Position numbers and translations under genes: made by a program
Shown here: positions 46,831 to 60,000 of the stretch, one piece after another
Numbering within the stretch: the first letter of the stretch is position 1
Layout: each line of letters starts with the position of its first letter
Assembly (NCBI GenBank): GCA_900073065.1
Contig: FJOG01000011.1
Location: forward strand, 321,454 to 385,453
DNA from: Phialocephala subalpina
Taxonomy: Eukaryota > Ascomycota > Leotiomycetes > Helotiales > Mollisiaceae
Direction: 5' to 3'
DNA: 64,000 nt
Notes under the pieces: model-generated
Database searches by the model: none
What the model was told of the DNA's origin: nothing
The model's input: the letters and a program-made list of their open reading frames with translations, nothing else

Positions 46831-48319
46831 AGTTTGGCAACTCAGTGGATTGGCCCCTTGCACTACAAACTTACTTTCAGGATTGGCGAGTACGGTGCCA
46901 TAGCTGTTTGCGCTACTTTCGGAGTTCGGGCCATGCGCTTCCTTCAACTTACTCTTCAATCTTGATGTTGGATCCTTGGGATGGATGCTTTTGTTTTCAC
47001 GGAGGGGGTAGTGATTCTGCATATTTCGCTGCCGATGATCTTGTCAGGTTAAGATTGTCCCTGATTGCGGTCTTCATTCTGGTGACGGCATGGTCATTCT
47101 CAAACTCTGTCTTTGGTAGTCCCTAGCTCAGGTAGCAGATAGATCTCACGTTCAAGCACTCTTGAAATTCCGAATACAGGATGCTGCTATCGTAATGCTT
47201 GTACCAGATCCAGATCCTGTTTACGTAGAATTTACCTACACTTATCCCTTGTCTTTGCCCGGATCTTCGTGGTCTTCATGAAAGCCCGAGGTAAATCTGC
47301 TGTTACTTTTGACATTGAGATTGTTTTCCTTCTGGTTGATACTCGACGTAATCCACTCTGCAACGCTTACATTTCCATGAACTGACGGGGCTCGTTGGCT
47401 ACTACTTCCACGTGACTCGACACTTCCTTGAACAAGCCGGTGAGGAACTCAGTCTTCGATTCTTTTGTATCATCTTGAGTTGTTTGGAAGACAGATGGTC
47501 CCACTCTGAGATTCAGGTCGAGACGTTGTGCAGTAGCTGATGCGCGAGTCTTTGCATGGCACCTTGGACAAGTTCCGATACCAAGGCATTGCGATCTTTC
47601 AGATGCGCCCGTCAGACCTGAGCTTAGCTCCCAAGCAGGACTTTCGAGCTCTCTAGAAGCACTTCTATTGTTTCGTTCGAGTGATCACAAGTAGATGTAG
47701 TTCCGTATCTCAGACTTTGCATGTTCAGTCCGAGTCGTGCACTCTATGAGACCTGAGGGATCCTTGCACGAGACTTGAGAAATTGCTGTCTTACTCAATG
47801 ATGACGTTTTAAGAACGGTGTACTTGCAAATCTCGAGTTTCAAGCTCTCGTGAAATGGGGCAGCTCTGCTTCGGGGCCATCATGAGCTCCGACTCTCAAG
47901 GAACCCAAGTGCTTCCGAGTTGAACCTGACGGTTTCTGAAATGTGCCCGGTCTGGCCATGGTTTTCTGAATGTCCTGCTTGGCTGGTCACCTGACTCCTC
48001 GGACTTGCGAAAGACATTGCTGAGCAAAACCTCTTTGGGAGACTGATTGGCTCTTCTCTACAGCTTCCCGGTCCTCGAGGCTTCATTGCCGCTCCTGTTG
48101 TGAATTAACCCCTACCTTCCAAGACACTAAAGCTACACACATATCAAGGTGGCTGCTCCGACAGTCCCAGCTCCCGTCGCCGCTCCTGCGCCTGTACGAT
48201 ATATCTCTCCTCCGGACTCTTACACTCCTAAAATGAAGCGGCAGACAAGCTAACCCCCACAACGGCCCCAACAATGTCCCCTCAAAGTTGCCGTAAATCT
48301 TCCACTCCGCTCCGCTCAA
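46831..48319. other. Intergenic stretch with possible upstream exons
   Basis: No gene is recognised in 46831-48140. From about 48150 a Pro/Ala-rich plus-strand frame (APVAAPAPVRYISPPDSYTP) looks coding-like. It may be a former exon of the DUF3716-like gene that follows. Confidence 0.4.
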
Positions 48320-48942
48320 ATGCTACCAATTAATCATCTACAACAGACCGCTCCTCTCATCGCTGTAAGCACCTCCGGATCTCCCACCTCACAATGCACC
48401 GCTCCATACTTATCAATGACCCAGGAGTTCAACGCTGCCACAGGAACCACTCTCCGCGCCCTCGCCTACGACAATGGCCAAGCTAGCGAGCTTCCGGACG
48501 TCGCAGTTCGGCAATTCGTTCTCCGTCCGGCGTTAACGTCCGACCCTCTGAGTGGAGAACGTCCTGGCTACCGCACCGCTTCCATGGCGCAGGTAGTGGG
48601 ACAATTGGCTCGTCACGTTTGTGACCAATGTGCGGGTAGCAGTGGACCTTACGACGACTGCGTTGTCCCAGGTACCAGGAAGAAGGGAGGAAGTTCTTGA
48701 AGGGTAGCTATGCGTGTTGCTACTATTCAGGCCACCCAGAGAGATGCAGCTTCTGTAAGTTCCGATGTTTCTGAAGCAGTGAGAAGATATTAATGCTGAT
48801 GTAGTTTGTTCAGACCAACTGGGACATTATTGAGATGATGATGCTAAACATGGGAGGAGTGGCAAGTCAGATATCCCTTGGCTTGTGGGATAATCAATCT
48901 AACTTGCAGATGGAAGCAGATGACGATGATGGTGTGATATAG
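48320..48942 (+). pseudogene. DUF3716-like Cys-motif gene with frameshift
   Basis: The reading frame contains LRPALTSDPLSGERPGYR and then VCDQCAGSSGPYDDCVV. This recalls the CxRCxxGxGPFxxCVV motif of the fungal DUF3716 family, as I remember it. The second half of the motif, GSYACCYYSGHPERCSF, follows in another frame. Adding one base near 48671 (after CVVPG) makes the two continuous. An intron (GTAAGTTCCG...GATGTAG) then leads to TNWDIIEMMM, and a last exon, MEADDDDGVI, ends at 48942. The start is undefined. Probably a pseudogene, or a gene with a sequencing error. Function is unknown in the family. Confidence 0.6.
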
Positions 48943-50743
48943 AAAAGTCCCAAACAGTGGGCACATAGATTCTGGTGAGTAGAGCATCTGCTAAAATTTC
49001 AAACACTCTGACTAACCTTGGAGTGGAAGCAGATGATTAGGTACGAATTCAAAAAGTTCTCTGCGGAGGCGTGCAAGTCTTTTCAACTTCCAGATGCAAT
49101 CTTGTGATATGTGATGACTCAAACCTCGAACTTGACGACTCTTACTATTCAGATAATGGAGCAGTGACCCGACAAACTTGGGACGAGAGAAACACATTTG
49201 AAAAATCCTTCACATTCTCAATCTTTCAAAGGTACCCTTCTCGAGACTCCAGTTGATATCCGCCTCAAATCCGATAAGTACCCTACCTTTTCAATCTTTT
49301 GCTCCGGAATGTTCACTGGCTCAAAAGGCTCGATATCAATCTCATTGCTGGTGAGACCAACGACTGGACTTTGTCGCCAGGAATGCCATCAGTTGCAAGT
49401 CGGCGGCGAGACGAACGAGAGGGGAAAGAAGCAAGAAAATCGATACAAGACACCACCTGTACTGCATGTATAGAAGAGACAGGAATGATCAAAAGAGAGG
49501 ACATATAGTTCTAGAGGAAATAGAAAGAGTTGCAGGCCACGGCACTAATGGGATACGACAAGAACAATTCGGAGGGGAGGGATCGCGCGATCCTAATTAC
49601 TGCTGGATTTGCAACCAGCTTTCTCCCACGGCAAGACGTACATCCACTTGCATCTGATATTTTCCTCAGTCATTATAAAAGATATACAAACTTGTCTATC
49701 CTCCCCAAAATCGTGATCCGTATTACTCCCTCCCCACATCCACACCTGCCTCGTAATCCAACTCTCCAACCAACATCCCTACCTCGTAACGCAATCCGTC
49801 TCCGAAGGCTCATCCCCAATCCAGCACACGATCCCACCAATACCCGAACCCTCGGGACCTGTCAAACTCCAAGCCTCCCCACAACAAAAAGCACGCGACT
49901 GCTGCGCCGTAGATAGCAAGCCAGCCTCATCTGCGATTGCGACAACAAACAAAGAAACTTTAGCGCCGCGCTATAAACGCTAATTCTCTCGACGTGCAAC
50001 AAAATGTTTCTAGTCCTTAGCGCTGGAATAAAGGGATGTTTGCAGCGTTGAAATGCGCGAAGTTGAGTTCTGGGATGGGTTGCGAAAGGGAAGAGGGAAG
50101 ACAGGGATTCGGTTGGGTGAAGGGGCTCGGGAAAGAAAAGGGGGGTTTTGGCGTTCTGCCGGACGGGGAGGCGGGCAGAGCCGTGGGATGGTATGACGCC
50201 GTGTGGATAGGATAAGATTTAGAACTTCATGAGAAAGTGGGTGAAGTTGTAGAATCAGTGCACTACTAATATTGCGGTGTTTGGGGTTGTATCGCTGTTG
50301 CAGCTGGAAGGAGTTGCGCTTGCTGAGCCGAGTCGCAGTATGGGCAAAGAAATATCGACCCAATATCCTCGACAAGGAATAAGAAGCCGAGGATCAACGA
50401 TATTTGCCCCATTTTCGAGGCTTTAGACTAAACAGAAGTAGTACGATGGCATTGCTCGAGATGTGACAATGAAGTTACACAACTCGCGAAACAAACAAGG
50501 AAAGTCACAAAGAGCTATTGACAGCCGACAACACCCAGTCATTGAAAGATGATGCGAGACAACGCAAAAACCACAAAGGTCTTGTTCACACGATGATAAT
50601 GAAAGACTCATATAAGAACATTGTTTAACCCCCTTCCTCAACCGAATGAATCTCTCGCGAATTTTACAAACCCATTATATACCACCTCTCTCCTAACAAA
50701 GAAACCACAAAACACTTACAAAACTCCCCAGAAAGACACCAAA
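48943..50743. other. Intergenic stretch
   Basis: No supported gene. On the minus strand near 49918-49795 there is a short Cys-containing frame (AFCCGEAWSLTG...) without a start or signal. The final 150 bases before 50744 are AC-rich leader sequence. Confidence 0.4.
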
Positions 50744-52408
50744 ATGTCCAGCACAACAAAGAAAGGAAGAAAAGAACTGGTAATCGAGCACATAACCTAC
50801 GACGCGACACATCAACCCATGAACCCCTACACACCAGCCTCAACATCAGCCGAAATGGGCTCTCGCATCTCCTCCTCCCGGCGATCACAACTTCGCAATT
50901 CGAGTGAGCAGGTCTCATCTCGAGCTCCAAAGTCCCTGGCGGAAAGACAAGTAACTCAGTGGCCCAGCGCCGACCTGCGAGTCGCCACCGCCGACCTCGC
51001 AACCTTTGTCCTCCAGAAAGAACGAGAAGAGCGAGCAGTGCGCAAGCGAGGAAAGATCGCAGCCAAAGCAAACTCAAGCGGCAGATATTTGAGCCTTCCC
51101 GACGAAAAGAGTTCTACAGCTACTAAAGTGACACCGGGTCTCAGGCGGAAAGAGAAATTCTCTGAAGTCGTGATGGCGGAACTCAATTGTTTGTCGCAGG
51201 AAGATGAAGAGCATCCGCTTGTGGCACACGATGCGAACATGCAACGATTCGAGGAAATTCGAAGAGCGATAAAGGAAGGGAAGATGGAGCGTGTCGTTCC
51301 TCCTAGAACAGAAGCAGAGAAAGAACGACTCGCTCCTCACCGACATTCAGTTACTCGACCATCTTCTTCAAGATCGGCTCCTGCTACCGACACAAAGCCC
51401 AAAGCCAAGGCCCCCAAGGATCGAAAGCCTGCAGACCATCGAAAGAACAGATCTTCTGGTAGCAAGCTCGCGGCGTACTTGGAGAAAGGTAAGGAGATCC
51501 AGAGTAAGTTCCCTTCTCCATTCTCGCATCTCAACTACCCCTCTTTCTCGTTGTCGAGAAAGGCTTCGGTAAGCTCATCCACTTCGTCTTTTTATTGCAT
51601 AGGGGAAGATGAGGAGGAACAGAGATCCAATAACGATGCTATCAAAGCTCTCAAGACGAGACAGAATGAGAACAGGAAGCGTCTGAGTGGCGATGGGACT
51701 AGTCCTTGGGCGCAACCGTCGAATGATAAATGCAGACTCTGCAGAAAGGCAGGTACTCAAGGTGTGAGAGGTCTATGTTCAGAGTGCGAGAAAGATCTCT
51801 TGCGACCAAAGACTACTGTAGGACTTGGAATTTCATTCCCCGACTCCGAAGAAGAGATCAAGCCAACCCCACCACTCAAGGATCAAAAGACACTATCGAT
51901 ACGCAAGTCTAACGACCGAAACTACCTTCTCCATGTCCCTGACGATGACGATGACGAATGGGAGGACGAACGACCCATCACTCCCATCAAGGACGACATT
52001 AGACTTGCAAGGGTTGATGCAGGGTCCAAGCCTTCAATCAGCAGCGTATCTCCAAGAATCTTCTCTCAGCGGGCTGAGATCGAAGAGGAAGAAGACAGCG
52101 ATGCAGAGACAGTCAAGCGCTGGAACTCAGGACCCTTCGCACCAGTTCCCAAGGAGAGCAAGAATCTATTCGAGAAATGGTCAGCTGTGTACCAGAATGG
52201 GGACTACCGACAATTCCAAGCAGAGGATAGAACTCCTTTGATCCCAACTGCCCAGAAGAGGTCGCCAGGTATGCAGAAGTTGTCCCCAAATGCGCATCAG
52301 AAGTCGGCGAGAGACTCGAGCTTCTATGACTTCTGGGGTGAGCTTCTTGAGGATGGTAAGTCAGATAGTAGTAAGTCTACTATCAAGTCGCTCAGAACGA
52401 GAAAGTAG
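50744..52408 (+). CDS. Basic/acidic disordered protein with a small Cys motif
   Basis: 554 residues in one exon. I choose the ATG at 50744 (MSSTTKKGRKELVIEHITY); the longer frame to the left has no ATG. Most of the chain is charged and low in hydrophobic residues. It has a helical segment with KEREERAVRKRGK, a Lys/Ser-rich middle, and acidic runs (DDDDDEWEDE, EEEEDSDAE). Near residue 330 stands CRLCRKAGTQGVRGLCSEC, a four-Cys pattern that could bind one zinc. A conserved-looking FYDFWGELLED ends the protein. I do not recognise the family. Proteins of this build are often lineage-specific regulators or scaffolds. Confidence 0.72.
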   Translation: MSSTTKKGRKELVIEHITYDATHQPMNPYTPASTSAEMGSRISSSRRSQLRNSSEQVSSRAPKSLAERQVTQWPSADLRVATADLATFVLQKEREERAVRKRGKIAAKANSSGRYLSLPDEKSSTATKVTPGLRRKEKFSEVVMAELNCLSQEDEEHPLVAHDANMQRFEEIRRAIKEGKMERVVPPRTEAEKERLAPHRHSVTRPSSSRSAPATDTKPKAKAPKDRKPADHRKNRSSGSKLAAYLEKGKEIQSKFPSPFSHLNYPSFSLSRKASVSSSTSSFYCIGEDEEEQRSNNDAIKALKTRQNENRKRLSGDGTSPWAQPSNDKCRLCRKAGTQGVRGLCSECEKDLLRPKTTVGLGISFPDSEEEIKPTPPLKDQKTLSIRKSNDRNYLLHVPDDDDDEWEDERPITPIKDDIRLARVDAGSKPSISSVSPRIFSQRAEIEEEEDSDAETVKRWNSGPFAPVPKESKNLFEKWSAVYQNGDYRQFQAEDRTPLIPTAQKRSPGMQKLSPNAHQKSARDSSFYDFWGELLEDGKSDSSKSTIKSLRTRK

Positions 52409-53195
52409 AGAGCACGCAGAAATTAAATGAATCATTAATATCCTTGAACTCCTAGAATGTCCGTCATGCCGCGAGACGAGGAAATAGCCTCCAGAGTAAG
52501 GCGCGAATATCACAATAATATGAACAATAGAAGATGCTTGCCAGAAATTGAAGGAGAGGGCGCATAACAATTCGATGCATTATCTTGATCCCCGAGTCCC
52601 CTGTTTCCTAAAATGTTCGCCCTGCTGTGAGTCACAAACTTGAGCTAGCAAAAGGATACGAAAGTCATGAAAACAGACAATGGAAAACGGGCGCTCCTAA
52701 GAACATCCTTTTTTGCTTCAGAAGGACATTGCGGTGGATGAGAGCACGCAAACAAAATTGAACATAAACAAGGGATATTGCAAATGGGCTCATAGTATGG
52801 ACGCGAAGTGGGAGACAATATGGACAATGAAAAGCGCGCACAAGTAGGTTTCAGATTTTCCTTGAACACTCACATCGTGTAATATGAGAACATCAAAGCG
52901 ATCTCAAGTAAAAACGAGGAACATTGTAGAGAGAAGCAGGTTCTGAATTCTCGAGTTGAAGGTGAAGGAGTGAAAGACGCGTCTGCGGCGAGGACTCTGT
53001 AATGACGTGGAGGTGCGGGGAAATAGAGGGTGGCGATAGTCACGATGCTTGAGAAACATTGGAAAATTCGTCGATAAGATGTTTTGCTTTTGATCTTCAT
53101 CCGAATCGCTCCATATACAGTATATCCAAATACTTCGTCCAAAATTCGTGTCACATCGTCGCACGTATCCCGGATGTTCTCTCCAGCTCATCCTC
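52409..53195. other. Intergenic region between convergent genes
   Basis: This 787-bp stretch holds the 3' ends of the disordered-protein gene and the P450 gene. No coding frame, RNA or repeat was recognised. Confidence 0.5.
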
Positions 53196-55022
53196 TCAAA
53201 CCTTAACACCAACCTCCTCCTTATAATAATTCTCCGTCCTCCCCCTCGCCTCCTCCAAACACTCTCCAAGCATCCCATCAACCTTTCCCTTCTCTCCTAG
53301 CCCCTCCATGCCCTCGCGTGGGATCAACTTAATCTTAAAGTCCACCGGAATAGCCACTAACGCACTCTTAAACTGATTATAATCCACATAATCAGTATTC
53401 GGTGGCATTTCCTCACTCGCCACAATCCGATAGCTAGTAAGGAGACGGATCAGAGCTGTGTATAGGAGACGCGTAGCGATGATTTGACCGGAGCAAGCAC
53501 GGGATCCAGCGCCGAAAGAGAGGTGTTGCAAGCCGGTGGCTGCTTTTTCGGAGGCGGGGGAGATGCTGCCGTCGCTTTCGAGCCAGCGTTCGGGGTTGAA
53601 GGTTGAGGCAGAGGGGCCGAAATGGTCGGTGTCTTGAATCATCAGCACATCTCATCACACGAAATCCAAATATGCCCAGAGAGCAGGAAAGAGAAGTGAA
53701 GACATACCATGGTTCCCAGCTTGCGCATTGATCAAGATCATGGTTTTAGCAGGAATAACAGCACCGTCCCAGTGAACAGGTTGCACCGTCTTCCTTGGCA
53801 AACTCATGGCAGAAACAGTATAATACCTTGCCGCCTCCCTGATAATCGCATTAACATACGGTACCTCCTCCCCTTGAAAGCTGTTCCTCCACGCATCCCT
53901 TACATCTGGATACATCCTCTTGATATCCCTATATGCTTTCTCCTGGAACACCTGCCCCTCTGGAGTACTCAACGAGCCAATGCAGGATGTCAAAGTTCCT
54001 GGGATGGTTTCGAATCCTCCCGAGACGAGAGAGAGGCAGATAGAACTGACTTCCACACCTGTCAATTTCGTTTCTTCATCTTTGAGAATAGCGGCGCTGA
54101 TGCATGGTTTATCTGTTCCTTTCTTAATCATTTCCCTAACTTGATTCAACAATGAATTCAGATAAGCATCTCTTCGATCCCTTAATTCTTTGCTGCGACG
54201 ATTTTTCTCGTTGTTGGGGAAGTATCGGAGGATAGGGATATAGTCTTGAAAGTTCTCCGAGGCAGAACGTAGAAGGGAGATGGCGGAGCCGACTTCGAGG
54301 ATTTCGCGGAGCATGGAATCGTAGACGCTGTCCATGCGGATTCCGTAGCAGAGGGTCAAGGTTGTATTGAGTGCGTATCGTTGGATGTAAGGTCTGATCG
54401 AAACCTCTTTCTCTCCATTCCGAGAATCCGTAGCCAAATCTCGAAGAATGCAATAGGATTCGAGATCAAACATATCGAAATAATCCCTAATCTTCGCCCG
54501 TCCCAATGCTTGCCCTGAAGCCTTCCTCTTGTTCTTGCAGCTTTCGTCCCATGGTGAACTTCCAATTGTGAAACCTTGTGTAGAAGAGATGATTCCGTGG
54601 AATGTGTAGAGGGTAGGACGATCGATGACGGCAGATTGATGACCGATTAGCATGCGTTTGCAGTCGTCGAAAGAGTTTATGACTACAGCACGCGTATTTC
54701 CGAGCTTGATTTGGAAGACGGATTTGTTGTATTGTCTCCACCATTTCTCGCAGACGGTTGCGTGGTCGGGTCCCAATGCGAGGAGATGGCCGGCGATGGG
54801 AATGGCAGAGGGGATTTCGAAGATGCCTTTTATGTGGGGGATGTCGGTTGCTGTTGAGAACTGTAGTTTAGTTAGCAGAGTTGGAGGAGAGGAGGTGAGG
54901 CGTACGTGATAGATTCCGTAGAGGACGAGGACGACGGCGAGGATAGTGAAGCCTGTCTGGTTACTTATGCCTGGCAGAAAGGAATCCTGCTTCAGAATGT
55001 CGAACATATTGATAGCGGGCAT
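53196..55022 (-). CDS. Cytochrome P450, CYP504-like (phenylacetate hydroxylase family)
   Basis: Three exons (55022-54906, 54860-53708, 53632-53196) give 568 residues. A membrane anchor (TGFTILAVVLVLYGIY) lies at the N-terminus. The I-helix motif is SGGFETIPGT, ExxR is REAARYYTV, and the heme loop is FGAGSRACSG with Cys470. Long matches to the phenylacetate 2-hydroxylase family are evident from memory: QSAVIDRPTLYTFH, STQGFTIGSSPWDESCK, RPYIQRYALNTTLTL and GTDKPCISAAILKD. The family hydroxylates phenylacetate or its derivatives at the ER for entry into homogentisate degradation. Unusual substitutions such as GGFET (usually AGxDT) suggest an altered substrate. The second start (residue 6) cannot be excluded. 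No pathway neighbours are present. Confidence 0.9.
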
Positions 55023-57050
55023 TGTGCTCTCGTCTCAAGCTTCTTTCGTCGATGAAGAGCAGAAGAAATACAAGACGTCCTCCCAGAGAAGATGGAATGA
55101 AAGATAGGAAGCCGATGAGAAGAAATCAACCTACAAGTACACCTCACCTAACATCCAAAGTATAAGTAAAAACAACATCAAAAAGCATCGTTCGATGCCA
55201 TCCCACTTCCCACTCTTCGTACCTACCATGCCGACGTCGACCACTCTCGTCGAAGCCAAACTCAAGCCTCGATGCCGGCCGGCAGGCAAAGCGACTTCGC
55301 AGCGATGACCCCGCCAGACTCCTCCTCGGTAACTGGCTGTCTGCCATTGGTGATTGATGGTGCTGGCAACCAGCTCGTCGAGGATCGCGTAGACTTGCTC
55401 TTCTCACGCAAGCTTTCGCGGAAAAGAGGGGAATCCAAATGGCTGCGGCCAACCTCTCACCAGCTCTTATCATCTCACTTACATAACCACCCTTGGCATC
55501 TGTCCCTCACCAACGTCGGGCGACTTGGTGGCGAAAGCGGCACCCCCTTAATCGGGTGTAACAAGGGCTGGAACACGACCTGTCAGATTCAGGCAGCTCT
55601 GGATTTTTGTTGCACGTCTAATGGGAAATGTTGCCTCGGTCTGCTTCTCCGGTCGATGCTGGATGGGTAATGGGAGGAGCCAGTCAGAAGGGATGGATTA
55701 CGACCGTTGGTTGGAGGTTGTGCGTGTTGCTGGTGGTGAGGGGAGGATGAGAGGTAGATTTGGAGATGAGGGTTGTATTCACGATCGGATGGGAAGGGAA
55801 GGAATTTACAGTGATAGGGAAGGGGGAAATGGATGATCTTGCAGGCATCAAAAAGTGGATATGGTGTTATTGTTGTGTTGTCAATTCTCGGAATGTTGTT
55901 GGGAAGTCGAGGCTGAGGGCATCGCTAAAGTTCAGCAATGCTCAGGGGCTGCTCTGCGGACTCCTACTTCCCTTTGCTAGGAGCCGACAATGACGACTCA
56001 AATTATGTAGAAGTTATTTTTATAAATTTAAAGAATGGGTAATTAAAGTCATTTGCCGTCTCCGAAATATGACTTTGGGTATTGTGATTGAATTATGAAT
56101 CTTTGAAGTGGGAGGAGCTTGGTTTCCCTTGAGGTGCCGGCCGGCAGCAGTGGATTATATATCGTGCAAGAATGGTACGCCAGCAATAGATGAGGGGGTG
56201 GGACTATTTCCACCGGCAGATATTTGATTGATTTGACATCTAAGAAGAGAAGGGGAAGAAACACAAGGTTCAAGCTGTGATGGGAGAGCTACGGGTTGAG
56301 AGGGGAAGTCACGACCGAGCTATCAGACATAATCATTATGAAGTTTTATGTATTTGCAAGTTGAGCCAACGGCTAACGTAGTTGTGCAACCCTACACCCA
56401 TCCCATGATGTGTATCGTATCCATCCATTCCATGATGCAAAGGACGATATGCGCCAGACCAAGTTGTTTAACGCCTCATGATGAATCCAGCTCCAGTTCG
56501 CAATTATGAAGCCCATCTGCTCAATCCCAAACGAGAAGGCGATCCTCCCAAGGAAAAAGAGAGCAAGGAAAATGCAAATCCTGTTTACGCCATGTGAGGT
56601 TCATCCATAATGCTCCCGATCCCAAACGCCGCCCCTGGGTATTGGGTTCTCGGCATGTCATGATGCACGCACGAAATACAAGCAAGCAAGCGCTAATAAC
56701 ATTATTTGAAAGAAGGAAATTGAGAACACAGACAAGCAAGTTCCGATCTCCTGTAAAGCTCGAGATGTCGAGTCATATGACGACCGACCTCGTAGATGCA
56801 AGAAACGAGCGACCACGCAGGTCGAGTCGATGAAATCGAATTCTGCTGTTGGCTCAGGTGATTGATGAAATTGAGAGTGGGTACGCCGAGGAATTTGTCT
56901 GCTTTGGAAACGAGTCGCCAGCTGACACTGATTAGATCCAGAGAGGCTATTCTAATCTGCTTCATGAAACAAGTAAGACAAGTTCCGAAGCTGATGAAGC
57001 CAGAGTTTTCTCCCAATCAGATTGCCTCGGTACCCCAACGTCCATTAAAA
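55023..57050. other. Intergenic stretch
   Basis: About 2 kb between a P450 start and the 3' end of the F-box-like gene. Several short frames exist. None is supported by homology I can recall or by splice logic. No RNA gene or repeat seen. Confidence 0.5.
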
Positions 57051-60000
57051 TTAGTAATTGTACTCTCTGCGGCTAGAGCTAGACTGCTGATCTGCGTTGA
57101 GAAGATTGTTGACGGAGATTCGGTTGCGGGCAGGCTCTTGTGCGGACACTGATGGTTGAAACATGCCTCCAGCATTGGCCTGTTGCGAGAACTGACCGTA
57201 ACCATGCTGGCTAAGAGTATGCGGTGTGAATCTCATCGGTTGGGTTGCGAAAAGGCTGTTGTCGGCCGATGAGAGATGGGTTTGGTAGGATGTCATATCA
57301 CCATATCCACCAAAGGACGAGGTGCTGGCGAAATCATTGGTGGCGGCATGAGCCAACACGTCAAGGTTCCCAGGCAGCTGCTGGTAGCTGGCGGGCTGCT
57401 GGTGGTTGGCGGAAAAGCGAGCAAAGCCGGGGTGAGATGACTGGGTGCGCATGCCTTGTTGCATTTGCATGTGGCCTCGTTGATTCATGAGTTGCGAATG
57501 TTGTTGTGACATTTGTCCTTGTTGTTGCCGAGACGGATTTTGGCGTGCGATCATTTGAAGATAGGCCTGTTGGTGCATCATGGGGCGCCTGTTTCCGGCC
57601 TCTACCTCCAATGAATCATTCGCACCATCATCATTATCGTCACCATCCGCGTTCTCAGCTCCTGCACTGGTGCCATTGGCCTTCTCCTTCGCCTGCTCAG
57701 CTTCTCGCCATGCCTTCTCAATCTTAGGCTTGAGAGTCTGCCAGCCACGCTCAGTACCACCATCTCGGAAGATACGGGTAGCAGCCTTGTAGTGCTTGGT
57801 CGACTGAACGAACTCGGTGGGAATGTGGGGAAGGTCCTCCTTGGCACGTCGAGTGAAGAGCTCCTTTCGAGTCTTGCGGAAGTCTTCATTGGGAACACCA
57901 TTCAGATTTCGGCGCATGCGAACAGCACCCTCGATCTTCTTCACAGTTTCCATCCACTTCGCGTTCTTTGCCTTCATCTTCTCAAGCCAGTCTTGGCGCT
58001 TCTGAGTTAGAGCAGTCTCCTTGATCTGATGAACCGCCTTGGCTGAGGCATTGGCTGCAGCAGATATGGTTGGATCGTCAACGTAAGGCGGAGGAGTTCT
58101 CTTCTTGTACTCTGCAATAGCGTCATCGACGTTGGTGAGCAGGTAGTATCGGTAGAGTCTAGGCGCTCCACGAGCTCGGTCTCTTGATTCCTCTTCGGTT
58201 ACGTAGTCGTGTGGCTTCATGAACGAATCGTGCATGCCATTTGGAATGCATGCAAGGAGATCTTGAAGCACTTGGCGTCCAACGAGGTTTTGGTGGCTCT
58301 TGAGAACTCGGTCTTCTCGAATAATCATGCTGCTCCAACACGCCTGGCACCATCGCTGACACCAGGACCAGTGGGTTCTTGAGCATTTCTCGTCGCGCGT
58401 CTGGTCCTTTGTACTCGTGCAATTGTCTGCCAGACAGCCCTTTCCGCCTAGGAGATCATTGTACTGTCTCTCGGTGACTTCAGGCTTCTTCTCAGTCAGC
58501 TTCTGGGGCTGAGCTTCCTGAGCTTCCTCAGCGACGACCGAAGTATCTGCATCTTCGCCATCTGGTGTATTAGCTGCATCGGGAGTATCCTCGACCTCGA
58601 AGCTGAGGGTGACCTGAAGAGCTGCAGCAGGAGGCATTTCTTCGCCGTAATTTTCAATGCGTTGATTGACATAGATAGACGAGTAGGAATCGATCCAGAG
58701 CTTGAAATCCTTGTTGATGACACGTGCCTTTCTGATGAATGAAGTAGGTGCAAACTCAAGGATTCGCATCCAAAGATCAGGGCCGAGCTTGCTTGCAGCC
58801 TGTTTCAACGTTAGCAAAGATCCTAGAACTGGAAGAAACATGACTTACAGAGGGAGGCTTTGGCTCTTTTATCTTCACAATGCGCTTTTCGCCCTTTTCA
58901 GTCTTCTGCTTCTTCATACCAATTTGATCTGATATGCCCTTGCGCTTTTGACTGGATGAAGTTGAGGGTGTGCGTTCCATCTCAAAGGCTTGCATAGTAG
59001 CGCTGAAAGGACGTCGTGACGACAGTGAGGGATGGTGGGTTGATTGACTATGTTGCGACGAAGCAGAGTGGATCAGACGGTGTGCGCTGGTTGTGCAACT
59101 ATCAGCGAAAAGTGAATGATCGCTAGTCTTGACAGCGACAGCACCACCGTTGCCATCCGTCTTGTTGACAGGAAGAAAGGTCTTCATGGTAGGTGGAGTG
59201 TTCGAGGACTGAGAAGTAGTTTGACGCAGGCCAGAAGAAGATGATCCCGCGTTGCGCTGAACAGAAGCTGAGCTTCGCGGTAAATCACTAGAGAGGGATT
59301 TGCGCATCGCAGGTGGCAGGCCATTAGCTGATGCGAACAGGTCATATGAGAAGGTAGCTGCTGGCAGACTTGCTTCTCCTGCTCGCATTGATTGGGGTTG
59401 AGGGGTGGTATTGGTCGAGGTTCGAAGGGGAGTTTCGATTCGAAACGGTGAACCAGGCGCCGAAGAGCCAGAAAGGCCTAGGCGGGAAGTCATCTCGGAC
59501 TGCGACTCCAGGTCGGATCGTGGATGATTTGTGAGTGAAGGTGGAATTGGTTTTGAGAAATTGAAGGCTTGGTTTGCAGAAGGAGACGGTGTTGGTGAAA
59601 GGAGGTGGTTGTAAATTTGTTTGTCGTGCGAAGAAGGAATTTGTAAGTCTGGGCAGGCGAATTTTGAATTTATCAAGTCTGTGGGAAAAGTTTTCGTTAG
59701 CGTTGCAACTGTCGAAGATTCACAATAGTAAAGGTGAGGTTGTGAGGTTTGTATTCACTCACAATTGGAAGCCCGTTTCTCGGTTCCGTGCTGGCCCTCC
59801 ATAGTGAATTCTCCTAGCCGAGCATTGTCTCCATCCGACCTCTGAACCTCCGAATCGTTCAAGGATAATATCGTTTGAAGTAGACTGGCCACCTCAGGAG
59901 ATAATTCAGATGTCTGAATGGGCTCCGAGGGCGTTGTGTCCTCCGCCGACGAAGACGGAAGTATGTTCTCGGCGTTGGCAGCGTTGATGTATGTTCTAAC

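Noticed and set aside
49795..49918. Short Cys-containing minus-strand peptide (AFCCGEAWSLTG...)
   Set aside because: No start codon or signal peptide could be joined to it and upstream frames close quickly.
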